A DNA stretch of 64,000 nt. Origin: Brucella intermedia LMG 3301. GTDB lineage: Bacteria > Pseudomonadota > Alphaproteobacteria > Rhizobiales > Rhizobiaceae. The translations under genes and the position numbers were made by a program. Of this stretch, positions 29,392 to 37,562 are shown in pieces. Within the stretch, counting starts at the first letter, position 1, and each line of letters begins with the position of its first letter. Below the pieces are notes generated by a model, which did no database searches, was not told the DNA's origin, and saw only the letters and a list, made by a program, of their open reading frames with translations. The DNA is taken from contig NZ_ACQA01000001.1 of assembly GCF_000182645.1 (NCBI RefSeq), positions 2,422,001 to 2,486,000 of the forward strand. The letters run 5' to 3'.

Positions 29392-30182
29392 TCGAACTTT
29401 CCAATCTCGATGTCGTCTTCGGTCGCGGCACTCCGCTTGAAAAACAGGTCCTGAACAAGATCAGCCTGACCATGGACAAGGGCTCCTTCGTCACCGTCAT
29501 CGGGTCGAACGGTGCCGGCAAATCGACCATGCTCGGCGTTCTTGCAGGCGATGTGATCCCCACCGGCGGCAAGGTCGTCATCGCCGGGCAGGACGTGACC
29601 CGCAAATCCACCGCCGACCGCGCCGGGCTGGTGGCCCGTGTGTTCCAGGATCCGCTGGCCGGAAGCTGCGGCACGCTGACCATCGAGGAAAACCTTGCGC
29701 TGGCAGCTTCGCGCGGCAAGTCGCGCGGCCTCACCCACGCGCTCAATTCCAAACGCCGCGCCTGGTTCCGCGAGCGGGTGGCAAGCCTCAATCTCGGGCT
29801 TGAAAACCGTATGCATGACCGCATGGAGCTTTTGTCCGGCGGCCAGCGTCAGGCCCTCTCGCTCATTATGGCGACGCTTTCCGGCTCGGAGGTTCTGCTG
29901 CTCGACGAACACACGGCGGCCCTTGACCCCGGCATGGCCGAATTCGTCATGGAACTAACCCGCACGCTGATTGCCGAAAACAAGCTGACCGCGCTGATGG
30001 TCACGCACTCCATGCGTCAGGCGCTCGATTATGGCGACCGGACGATCATGCTGCACGGCGGCAAGATCCTGCTCGATGTCACCGGCGACAAGCGCAAGAC
30101 GCTGGGCGTCGAGGACCTCATCGACATGTTCCGCAAGGTGCGCGGCCAGACGCTGGACGATGATGCGCTGCTGATCGAATAG
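29388..30182 (+). CDS. ABC transporter ATP-binding protein (COG1101 type)
   Basis: A 264-aa ATPase that powers the permease encoded just upstream. Walker A is GSNGAGKST, the Q-loop FQDP, the signature LSGGQRQ, Walker B VLLLDEH with H in the usual Glu+1 place, and the switch His in VTHSM. Start and upstream stop overlap by 4 nt. A terminator follows at 30228. Confidence 0.94.
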   Translation: MIELSNLDVVFGRGTPLEKQVLNKISLTMDKGSFVTVIGSNGAGKSTMLGVLAGDVIPTGGKVVIAGQDVTRKSTADRAGLVARVFQDPLAGSCGTLTIEENLALAASRGKSRGLTHALNSKRRAWFRERVASLNLGLENRMHDRMELLSGGQRQALSLIMATLSGSEVLLLDEHTAALDPGMAEFVMELTRTLIAENKLTALMVTHSMRQALDYGDRTIMLHGGKILLDVTGDKRKTLGVEDLIDMFRKVRGQTLDDDALLIE

Positions 30183-30227
30183 GACAGGCTCAAACAAAAC
30201 TCAGGTTTTGCAAACAGCTTTGTTTCC

Positions 30228-30262
30228 CAGCCGTCGTTCAGTTTGAGCGGCGGCTGTTTTGT
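30228..30262 (+). terminator. Rho-independent terminator after the ABC ATPase gene
   Basis: CAGCCGTCG pairs with CGGCGGCTG, with one G-T pair and an 11-nt loop, followed by TTTTGTTT. It insulates holA. Confidence 0.8.
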
Positions 30263-30291
30263 TTGAAGGCGAATTGCGCTAGTGAGTTTGC

Positions 30292-31335
30292 ATGGCGCAG
30301 AAGAAAGCAAATGAAGTCGATAGTTTTCTGGCAAGACCGACGAGCTCTTTCCCGGTCGTGCTGCTTTACGGCCCCGACAAAGGGCTGGTGAGCGAACGTG
30401 CGCGCCGTTTTGCCGAAGCCAGCAAATTGCCGCTGGATGACCCGTTTGCCGTCATTCGCATGGAAGCCGACGAGATCGAGGCCGATCCGGCGAAACTCGC
30501 CGACGAAGCCCGCACCATCTCCATGTTCGGCGGACAGCGCCTGATCTGGATCAAGAATGCTGCTGGTCAGAAGAAGCTTGCCGAAGCGATCAAGCTGCTT
30601 GCGACCGAGCCGCCGCAGGAAACCTTCGTTCTGGTGGAAGCGGGCGATCTGAAGAAGGGTGCGGGTTTGCGCAGCGCCGTCGAAAACGCGCCCGCCGGCA
30701 TGGCGCTGCCCTGCTATTCCGACGACAGCCGCGGCATCGATGGCGTCATCGATGACGTTCTGGCCGAATGGAAAATCCAGATCACGCTCGACGGCCGCCA
30801 GCTTCTGCGCGCAAGCCTTGGCGGTGATCGTCTTGCCACACGCGGCGAACTGGAAAAGCTCTGCCTTTATGCACGCGGCAAGGAACGCATCGATATCGAT
30901 GACGTGCGCGAAGCGGTGGGCGATGTCGCGGGCCTTTCCACCGACGAGGTGATCGACGCGGTTCTCGCGGGAGACCTGCCGCGTTTTGAAATTTCCTTCG
31001 ATCGCGTCGTGAAATCCGGCACGGCACCCTTTCTGCTGCTCAACACGGCGATGCGCCAGTTCCAGCAGGTGCAGACATTGCGCCATATTGCCGACACCGA
31101 GCGCAAAAGCGCCTCCGTGGTGGTGGCTGCAACCCGCCCGCCGATCTCCTTCAACCGCAAGAAACTGATCGAGAATGCCGTCAGCCGCTGGAGCGGAGAA
31201 AGCCTTGCGCGCGTCATGGAACGCCTGCAGCGCGCCGTTCTCGAAAGCCGCCAGAATGCGAGCCTCGCCATTCCCATCATTCGCCAGTGCCTGCTGGCGA
31301 TCAGCGTCGAGGCCCTGCGAAACGCGCGCCGATAA
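30292..31335 (+). CDS. holA: DNA polymerase III subunit delta
   Basis: The delta subunit opens the sliding clamp within the clamp loader. The 347-aa protein has the family opening LYGPDKGLVSERARRFAEA and the region FGGQRLIWIKNA, and the C-terminal helical collar domain. The Walker-like site is degenerate, as usual for delta. The ATG at 30292 fits. In alphaproteobacteria holA often lies beside parB-parA, as here, in convergent orientation. A repeat copy follows the stop. Confidence 0.93.
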   Translation: MAQKKANEVDSFLARPTSSFPVVLLYGPDKGLVSERARRFAEASKLPLDDPFAVIRMEADEIEADPAKLADEARTISMFGGQRLIWIKNAAGQKKLAEAIKLLATEPPQETFVLVEAGDLKKGAGLRSAVENAPAGMALPCYSDDSRGIDGVIDDVLAEWKIQITLDGRQLLRASLGGDRLATRGELEKLCLYARGKERIDIDDVREAVGDVAGLSTDEVIDAVLAGDLPRFEISFDRVVKSGTAPFLLLNTAMRQFQQVQTLRHIADTERKSASVVVAATRPPISFNRKKLIENAVSRWSGESLARVMERLQRAVLESRQNASLAIPIIRQCLLAISVEALRNARR

Positions 31336-31336
31336 C

Positions 31337-31410
31337 AGAGCATTTCCAGCAAAAGTGCGAAGCGGTTTTTACGTTGGATAATGCGTAAAAACAAATGAAT
31401 AGAGCATTTC
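31337..31410. repeat. Dispersed GAGCATTTCC repeat, copy 2 (with a second partial start)
   Basis: AGAGCATTTCCAGCAAAAGT begins 1 bp after the holA stop, runs through GCGAAGCGGTTTTTACG and TAATGCGTAAAAAC, then AGAGCATTTCC starts again at 31400. It is the same family as copies 1 and 3. Confidence 0.7.
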
Positions 31411-31465
31411 CACTCGCGATACAGGAAATGATCTATCAATCACTTCAAGTATTTTTCTCAAATGA

Positions 31466-31501
31466 ACGAAAAAGCTCGCCGCCAATATGGCAACGAGCTT
31501 T
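31466..31501 (-). terminator. Terminator of the parA-parB unit
   Basis: On the minus strand, AAAGCTCG pairs with CGAGCTTT around a 15-nt, partly self-pairing loop and is followed by more T's. It lies 25 bp after the parB stop. Confidence 0.8.
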
Positions 31502-31525
31502 CATCATCATCTATTGTTTTGCAAA

Positions 31526-32407
31526 TCAGCTCTGGAGACGGCGGCAAATCTCATCGAGTTGCTCAAGAGAACTGTAGCGTATCTTGACCTCTCCTCCGCG
31601 ATCGCGATGATTGATCTCAACCTTCATGCCGGTAACATCAGAAAGCAGCTTTTCCAGCGCCTTGGTGTCGGCGTCCTTTTCAACCGGGCCCGGCTTGACT
31701 GACCTGGCATTGGCTTCGCCACGGGCTTCCGCCTGGGCCAGCGCCTCGACCTGACGGACCGACAGACCATCCTTGACGATCCGTTCCGCCATCGCGGTCG
31801 GGTTTTCCATCGTGATGAGGCTTCGCGCATGACCTGCCGAAAGCGCGCCATCGACAATGAAATCCTGCACGGGCTGCGGCAGCTTCAACAGGCGCAGCGT
31901 GTTGGCGACATGGCTGCGGCTTTTGCCGATGACCTGCGCCAGATCGTTCTGCGTATAGTCGTGATTGTCGATAAGCTGTTGATATCCAAGCGCTTCTTCA
32001 ACCGCGTTCAGGTCGGCGCGCTGCACGTTTTCGATGATGGCGATCTCAAGTGCCACGCGGTCATCGACGTCGCGAACGATCACCGGGATCGTATCGACAC
32101 CGGCCCGCTGCGATGCGCGCCAGCGGCGTTCGCCGGCAATCAGTTCGAACCGGTCGGGCTGGCCGGGTGCGGGGCGCACGACGATCGGCTGCACGACACC
32201 GTGTTCCTTGATCGACTGCGCCAGATCCTCCAGCTCGCCTTCCGAAAACATGCGGCGCGGATTGCGCGGATTGCGCGTGACGAACTCAATCGGGACGTTC
32301 CGTTCAATGGGAACGGGCGCCTTGCGCTCTTCCACAGGGCGGTCGATTTCACCGATCAGCGCCGCTAATCCGCGGCCAAGGCGCTTTTTTGAAGGATCGT
32401 CATTCAT
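31526..32407 (-). CDS. parB: Chromosome partitioning protein ParB
   Basis: ParB is a CTP-dependent clamp that loads at parS and spreads to organise the origin region. The 293-aa protein starts KKRLGRGLAALIGE, has the CTP-binding GERRWRAS and ENVQRADLNAVEEA boxes, the helix-turn-helix DLAQVIGKSRSHVANTLRL, and a C-terminal dimerisation part. ATG 32407 gives the usual N-terminus. Perfect parS sites lie 1.5 and 3.7 kb away. It follows parA by 128 bp, most of which is a dispersed repeat. Confidence 0.96.
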   Translation of the reverse strand: MNDDPSKKRLGRGLAALIGEIDRPVEERKAPVPIERNVPIEFVTRNPRNPRRMFSEGELEDLAQSIKEHGVVQPIVVRPAPGQPDRFELIAGERRWRASQRAGVDTIPVIVRDVDDRVALEIAIIENVQRADLNAVEEALGYQQLIDNHDYTQNDLAQVIGKSRSHVANTLRLLKLPQPVQDFIVDGALSAGHARSLITMENPTAMAERIVKDGLSVRQVEALAQAEARGEANARSVKPGPVEKDADTKALEKLLSDVTGMKVEINHRDRGGEVKIRYSSLEQLDEICRRLQS

Positions 32408-32490
32408 CGCTCGGCTTATTCCTGATTGTTTCGTCGTCGAATCGATCTGGAGCGGCTTCTTTAGTGAAATCGCCCCAAGGTGTTGTTTGC

Positions 32491-32537
32491 GCATGATTTT
32501 ATCCGAAAACCGTTCCCACTTTTCGGAGGCATGCTCT
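32491..32537. repeat. Rhizobiales-type palindromic repeat between parB and parA
   Basis: GCATGATTTTATCCGAAAAC and TTTTCGGAGGCATGCTCT form an imperfect palindrome. The last bases overlap the parA stop region. Similar units are very common between genes in Rhizobiales. Confidence 0.65.
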
Positions 32538-33333
32538 ATGCCGCCTGTAACTGCCGCTCGCGCTGGATCACTTCCGATGCGAGTTGCAAATAAGCCTGAC
32601 TACCGGCGCATTTCAGATCGTATAGAATTGCCGGTTTTCCATGCGAAGGCGCTTCCGAAACGCGCACATTGCGTGGAATGACGGTACGATAGACCTTCTC
32701 GCCCATAAAGGCGCGAACGTCATCCACCACCTGCGCCGCGAGATTGTTGCGGCTGTCGAACATGGTCAGCACAATACCCTGGATCGAAAGCTCGGGATTG
32801 ATGGTCGAGCGGACCTGATCGACCGTCTGCAAAAGCTGGCTCAAGCCTTCCAGCGCAAAAAATTCGCATTGCAGCGGCACCAGAACGGAATCGGCGGCAG
32901 CCATCGCATTCAAGGTCAGAAGATTGAGCGAAGGCGGGCAATCAACCAGCACATAAGAAAAGCGTTCGGCCACGGCGGAATCGAAGCGCAAAGCGTCGCG
33001 CAAGCGCCGCGTGCGGTCGGCTGACTGGGCAATCTCCATTTCGATACCAAGCAGATCGAGCGTCGACGGCACGATGTGGAGATTTGGAACATCTGTCGGC
33101 ATGGCGGCATCGGGCACCGAAGCTTCCTGCGTCAGCACGTCATAGGAAGACAGAGGCCGGTTGCGACGATCGATACCAAGACCGGTGCTGGCATTACCCT
33201 GCGGATCGAGATCGACAATCAGTACCGTCTCGCCAATCGCTGCCAATGCCGTGGCCAGATTGATAGCAGTGGTCGTCTTGCCCACGCCGCCTTTCTGGTT
33301 TGCAATGGTTATGATCCTGGACATTTTGTTCAT
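32536..33333 (-). CDS. parA: Chromosome partitioning ATPase ParA
   Basis: ParA moves the ParB-parS complex towards the new pole. The 265-aa protein has the deviant Walker A KGGVGKTTT, the DLDPQGNASTGLG box and Walker B VLVDCPPSL. ATG 33333 (MNKMSRII) has AAGGCGACGG upstream; ATG 33324 is the alternative. It is transcribed with rsmG and mnmG: rsmG ends 44 bp upstream. This is the conserved origin-proximal gene order. Confidence 0.96.
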   Translation of the reverse strand: MNKMSRIITIANQKGGVGKTTTAINLATALAAIGETVLIVDLDPQGNASTGLGIDRRNRPLSSYDVLTQEASVPDAAMPTDVPNLHIVPSTLDLLGIEMEIAQSADRTRRLRDALRFDSAVAERFSYVLVDCPPSLNLLTLNAMAAADSVLVPLQCEFFALEGLSQLLQTVDQVRSTINPELSIQGIVLTMFDSRNNLAAQVVDDVRAFMGEKVYRTVIPRNVRVSEAPSHGKPAILYDLKCAGSQAYLQLASEVIQRERQLQAA

Positions 33334-33377
33334 CACCGTCGCCTTGCTGCTGTCCGCCCGTTCGAAATTTCCGCTAT

Positions 33378-34019
33378 TCAGGCGCCTTTGCGCCGAAGAT
33401 TGGTGATTTCGAGTATGACCGAAGCCTGATCGATAGCACTTTGATGTTGTACCAGATCGAAACTCCAACCGACACGGCTTTCATCGATCTCGCGCTGATA
33501 ATCCCGACCTTTTTGGAAAAGGGCCTTTGCGCCCCTGGTGAGCCATGGCTCTGTCAGGCCGAAAAGATCGTCGAGCGAAGCCAATGCCCGCGCGGTAACC
33601 ACGTCCGGCGTCTCGATTTTCTGCCACATCGTTTCAATACGCGCCGAATGAACCCGTGCCGGGACATTCAAATGTCCCGCAGCGGTGCGCAGGAACGCCG
33701 CCTTTTTCCCCGCACTTTCGATGAGATCGATAGCGCCGCCTGGCTGCTCTGCAAGGAAACAGGCCGTCACGATGCCGGGAAAACCGCCACCGGAGCCGAT
33801 ATCCAGCCAGTTCCGGACATCGCGCGCCAACGGAAAAAGCTGTGCGCTGTCCAAGATATGGCGCGTCCAAAGCTCGTTCAAAGTGGAAGGCGAGGCAAGG
33901 TTGATCGCCTTGGACCATTTGCGAAACAGCTCTTCAAAGGCGATCAAACGGTCCGCTGTTTCACGTGAAACAGCGGGTACGATTGCTTTCAGGCTTTCAA
34001 AGCGGGTATCGGCGCTCAT
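33378..34019 (-). CDS. rsmG: 16S rRNA (guanine527-N7)-methyltransferase
   Basis: RsmG (GidB) methylates G527 in 16S rRNA. The 213-aa protein has the SAM-binding motif [14 protein letters not shown] and the [19 protein letters not shown] region. Codons for AVSRETA are formed by an embedded perfect parS site (33957-33972). The start overlaps the mnmG stop as ATGA. Confidence 0.95.
   Translation of the reverse strand: MSADTRFESLKAIVPAVSRETADRLIAFEELFRKWSKAINLASPSTLNELWTRHILDSAQLFPLARDVRNWLDIGSGGGFPGIVTACFLAEQPGGAIDLIESAGKKAAFLRTAAGHLNVPARVHSARIETMWQKIETPDVVTARALASLDDLFGLTEPWLTRGAKALFQKGRDYQREIDESRVGWSFDLVQHQSAIDQASVILEITNLRRKGA
33957..33972. other. parS site inside rsmG
   Basis: TGTTTCACGTGAAACA is a perfect match to the parS consensus. 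It lies within the coding sequence for residues near 16-22 of RsmG, a position also used in other bacteria. Confidence 0.95.
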
Positions 34020-35926
34020 GCAGCGCCCTGCCCTTCGATGAGTTCTGCAGCCGCCTTATTGCGATAACCGAACTTCTTGATCTGCGCGATAAGAAGCGCC
34101 AACGCTGCCGGCGTCATCCCGTCAACCCGCTGTGCCTCGGCAATCGTTTCCGGCTTGCGCTGCTTGAGCTTGTGCTTCAACTCGTTGGAAAGACCGGATA
34201 TCCCGTCAATGTCCAGCCCAGCTGGAATGAGCAGTTGTTCCTCGCGCTCCATGACCGCGATATCGCTTTTCTGCCGATCCATATAGACGGCATATTGCGC
34301 TTCGATTTCCAGAGCTTCGCGCGCTGTCGGATCGATGGCGTCCAGTTCGGGCCAGATCGGCATCAACCGGTCCAGATCGATTTCGGGATAGGACAGGAGA
34401 TCATAGGCCGATCGGCGAACTCCATCCTGATTAAGATGCAGATCATATTGTTTAGCGAGATTGGGGGTAATCGTCAGCGACTGGGTCAGCACCCGCGCCT
34501 TGCTCAAGGCCGCTTCGCGGGCTTCAAAGCGCTCCTTGCGGGCGTGTCCCAATATGCCAAGCCGGTCCGCCAGCGGTGTAAGACGCTGATCGGCATTATC
34601 CGCGCGAAGCGACAGGCGGAACTCGGCCCGCGAGGTAAACATGCGATAGGGTTCGCTAACCCCGCGCGAGGTCAGGTCGTCAACCATCACGCCAATATAG
34701 GCTTCGGTGCGCTGGATAATGACGGGCTCGCCGCCAGAAGCACGACGCGCAGCATTGATCCCAGCGAGCAATCCTTGCGCGCCCGCTTCTTCGTAACCGG
34801 TCGTGCCGTTGATCTGCCCGGCCAGAAACAGGCCGGTGACTTTACGGGTTTCAAGGCTGCGCTTCAGTTCGCGCGGATCGATGAAATCATATTCGATCGC
34901 ATAGCCGGGTTGCAGCATAACCGCCTTTTCAAGCCCCGGTATCGTCTTCAATATGTCGAGTTGCACGTCTTCCGGCAGCGAGGTCGAAATACCGTTTGGG
35001 TAGACCGTATCGTCGTCCAGCCCTTCAGGCTCCAGGAATATCTGATGGCCGTCACGGTCGCCAAACTTGACGATCTTGTCTTCCACAGACGGACAATAAC
35101 GCGGTCCAATGCCCTCAATCGAGCCGGAATACATGGCAGAGCGATGCAGATTGGCGCGAATGATGGCGTGGGTTTCCGGCGTTGTCCGGGTAATGCCGCA
35201 GTCGATCTGCGGCGTGGTGATGCGATCCGTCATAAGCGAAAACGGCACCGGGTCCTCATCGGCAGACTGCATGTCCAGGCTTTGCCAATCGATGGTGCGG
35301 CCATCCAGTCGCGGCGGCGTGCCGGTCTTGAGCCGTCCGAGCGCGAAACCGAAGGATGTGAGACGTTCGGAAAGCCCAAGCGCGGGCTTTTCACCCATGC
35401 GGCCAGCCGGAATCTTCTTCTCGCCGATATGGATCAACCCATTCAGGAACGTGCCTGTCGTCAGGACGACAGCGCCGCATGTCAGGGTTCGCCCATCGGA
35501 CAGAATGACACCGGTGATGCGCCCATCCTGTTCCAGCAGATCATGGGCGCCGCCCTCGACCACCGACAGATTGTCCTGCGCGGCAATCATCTTCTGCATG
35601 GCAAGCCGATAAAGCTTTCGGTCTGCCTGGGTGCGAGGGCCGCGAACGGCTGGGCCCTTCCGGCGATTCAAAAGGCGAAACTGGATGCCGGCTTCGTCAG
35701 CGACACGGCCCATCAAACCATCAAGCGCATCAATCTCGCGCACGAGATGGCCCTTCCCCAATCCGCCAATCGCAGGATTGCAGGACATAACGCCAATAGT
35801 ATCAAAGCGATGCGTCACCAGTGCGGTCCTGGCGCCAGCGCGCGCAGCAGCCGAAGCCGCCTCGCATCCCGCGTGGCCGCCGCCGATTACAATGACATCA
35901 AAGTCTGTGGCTTCGGTCGAACTCAT
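34016..35926 (-). CDS. mnmG: tRNA uridine-5-carboxymethylaminomethyl modification enzyme MnmG
   Basis: MnmG (GidA) works with MnmE to modify wobble U34 of certain tRNAs, using FAD and a folate donor. The FAD site is [17 protein letters not shown], followed by [16 protein letters not shown] and the long conserved core with [15 protein letters not shown]. From ATG 35926 the length is 636 aa, which is typical; ATG 35935 adds three residues. The stop overlaps rsmG. Confidence 0.96.
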   Translation of the reverse strand: MSSTEATDFDVIVIGGGHAGCEAASAAARAGARTALVTHRFDTIGVMSCNPAIGGLGKGHLVREIDALDGLMGRVADEAGIQFRLLNRRKGPAVRGPRTQADRKLYRLAMQKMIAAQDNLSVVEGGAHDLLEQDGRITGVILSDGRTLTCGAVVLTTGTFLNGLIHIGEKKIPAGRMGEKPALGLSERLTSFGFALGRLKTGTPPRLDGRTIDWQSLDMQSADEDPVPFSLMTDRITTPQIDCGITRTTPETHAIIRANLHRSAMYSGSIEGIGPRYCPSVEDKIVKFGDRDGHQIFLEPEGLDDDTVYPNGISTSLPEDVQLDILKTIPGLEKAVMLQPGYAIEYDFIDPRELKRSLETRKVTGLFLAGQINGTTGYEEAGAQGLLAGINAARRASGGEPVIIQRTEAYIGVMVDDLTSRGVSEPYRMFTSRAEFRLSLRADNADQRLTPLADRLGILGHARKERFEAREAALSKARVLTQSLTITPNLAKQYDLHLNQDGVRRSAYDLLSYPEIDLDRLMPIWPELDAIDPTAREALEIEAQYAVYMDRQKSDIAVMEREEQLLIPAGLDIDGISGLSNELKHKLKQRKPETIAEAQRVDGMTPAALALLIAQIKKFGYRNKAAAELIEGQGAA

Positions 35927-36091
35927 GAGGTTCATCCTGACGCAACTCGAATCCGTTTCAGAAAGATGTCTCTTTGCCACGAATGGACTTCAAACGGAAG
36001 ACCCAATCGGCTGACGGTGCGATGAAATCCCGGCGAAGGTTCGACTCATGAATGAATGAGCGAGTCAATCGCTCCGGCGAGATTCCACAGA

Positions 36092-36107
36092 TGTTTCACG
36101 TGAAACA
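36092..36107. other. parS site between mnmG and mnmE
   Basis: TGTTTCACGTGAAACA, perfect 16-bp palindrome, in the gap between mnmE (upstream) and mnmG. It is 24 bp from a second site. Confidence 0.95.
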
Positions 36108-36130
36108 ATCTTCAATGCCGGTCATGCACC

Positions 36131-36146
36131 TGTTTCACGTGAATCA
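36131..36146. other. parS site, one mismatch, at the end of mnmE
   Basis: TGTTTCACGTGAATCA matches parS at 15 of 16 positions. Its right end overlaps the mnmE stop codon. Confidence 0.82.
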
Positions 36147-37472
36147 TTTGCCGATGCAGAACTGGGAGAAAATCACGTCGAGTATTTCTTCCACATCAAC
36201 ATCGCCGGTGATGCGTCCGAGATATTGTGACGCCAGACGCATATTTTCTGCGCGCAGCTCGAGCGGGACATTGGTCCCGTTCAACGCCTTGTCGATCTCC
36301 ACGACAGTGGAACGCAGAAGGCTGATATGCCTTTGTCGCGTAGGAACTGCGTCCTCGATCTGCCCAATCTGGGCTTCTGCAAAGTTTTGCAGATCGGCGA
36401 GCAAGCCGTCCAGCCCCTCGCCTGTTCTCGTCGAGATGCGGTAGGACCACCCGCCATCTGTCTTTTCGCTGAGGTCGGCTTTAGTGCCGACCGTCCAGAG
36501 AGTGGCGGGCGTATCATCCGTTCCAATCGCGACGGGGTCGTTCATATCTTCAAGCAGCAAAACCAGATCAGCATCGGCCATGCGGGCGCGAGCGCGTTCA
36601 ATGCCGATCTTTTCGACCACGCTTTCCGTTTCGCGCAGGCCTGCCGTGTCCGTCACATAGACCGGAATGCCGCCTAGATCGAGCTTGACCTCCAGAAGAT
36701 CGCGGGTCGTGCCCGCTTCTTCCGATATGATCGCGACTTCACGGCCAGCCAGAAAATTCAACAGGCTGGATTTACCCGCATTGGGTGCGCCGACGATAAC
36801 GACATGCAGCCCATCGCGCAGCATGGAAGCGCGTTTGCCGCTCGCAATATGGCTCTCGATCTCTGTCCTGAGCAGGGCGAGGGATTGCCAGACCTGCTCC
36901 GAGACTGATCCCGGCACATCGCTTTCATCAGCGAAATCAAGCTCAGCCTCGATAAAGGCACGGGCACGCAAAAGACGCTGGCGCCATTCCGTATAAAGCT
37001 CGCGCTGCGTACCGGAAGCGACCTGCAAGGCAAGCCGTCTTTGTCCCTCGGTTTCGGCTGCAATCAGATCGGCCAGACCTTCGGCAATCGTCAGATCCAT
37101 CTTGCCATTGGAAAACGCCCTTCGGGTAAACTCTCCGGCTTCCGCTATCCGGCATCCGGCGATTTCTCCAAGCTCCGCCAAGAGCCTTTCGACGACCGCC
37201 TTGCCGCCATGCGCATGAAATTCGGCGCAATCCTCACCCGTAAAGCTGTTTGGCTCGGGGAAAAAGAGCACCAGGCCGTGATCGATCGGGTCACCATTAC
37301 GGGCGCGGAACAGCTTATAGGCCGCGTGACGCGGCGTGGGTAAGACGCCAAGTATCGTTTCGAGTACGAATCGAACCCGTGGACCGGAAATGCGCACGAC
37401 AGCGACGCCGGACGGCAGACGCCCGCTCGACAAAGCAAAAATCGTATCTTGCGGGAAAGCGATCTCGCTCAT
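36144..37472 (-). CDS. mnmE: tRNA modification GTPase MnmE
   Basis: MnmE is the GTPase partner of MnmG. The 442-aa protein has the N-terminal tetrahydrofolate-binding domain, an inserted G domain with P-loop GAPNAGKSS (residues 228-236), the DTAGLRET switch and GTKADL, and the required C-terminal FCIGK with Cys439. The family start MSEIAFPQDTIFAL is at 37472. It is divergent from the YyaL-type gene. Confidence 0.96.
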   Translation of the reverse strand: MSEIAFPQDTIFALSSGRLPSGVAVVRISGPRVRFVLETILGVLPTPRHAAYKLFRARNGDPIDHGLVLFFPEPNSFTGEDCAEFHAHGGKAVVERLLAELGEIAGCRIAEAGEFTRRAFSNGKMDLTIAEGLADLIAAETEGQRRLALQVASGTQRELYTEWRQRLLRARAFIEAELDFADESDVPGSVSEQVWQSLALLRTEIESHIASGKRASMLRDGLHVVIVGAPNAGKSSLLNFLAGREVAIISEEAGTTRDLLEVKLDLGGIPVYVTDTAGLRETESVVEKIGIERARARMADADLVLLLEDMNDPVAIGTDDTPATLWTVGTKADLSEKTDGGWSYRISTRTGEGLDGLLADLQNFAEAQIGQIEDAVPTRQRHISLLRSTVVEIDKALNGTNVPLELRAENMRLASQYLGRITGDVDVEEILDVIFSQFCIGK

Positions 37473-37562
37473 TCCGTTTCCTGACCTATAATCATAAGGA
37501 CAAAGCAGCCAACGCGTGCTGAAGGAATGGCATATTCATTCGCGCAGTGAAAGAAAAGCCTT

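Noticed and set aside
33965..36025. 686-codon open frame on the plus strand
   Set aside because: It is the reverse of mnmG, which is fully recognisable on the minus strand.
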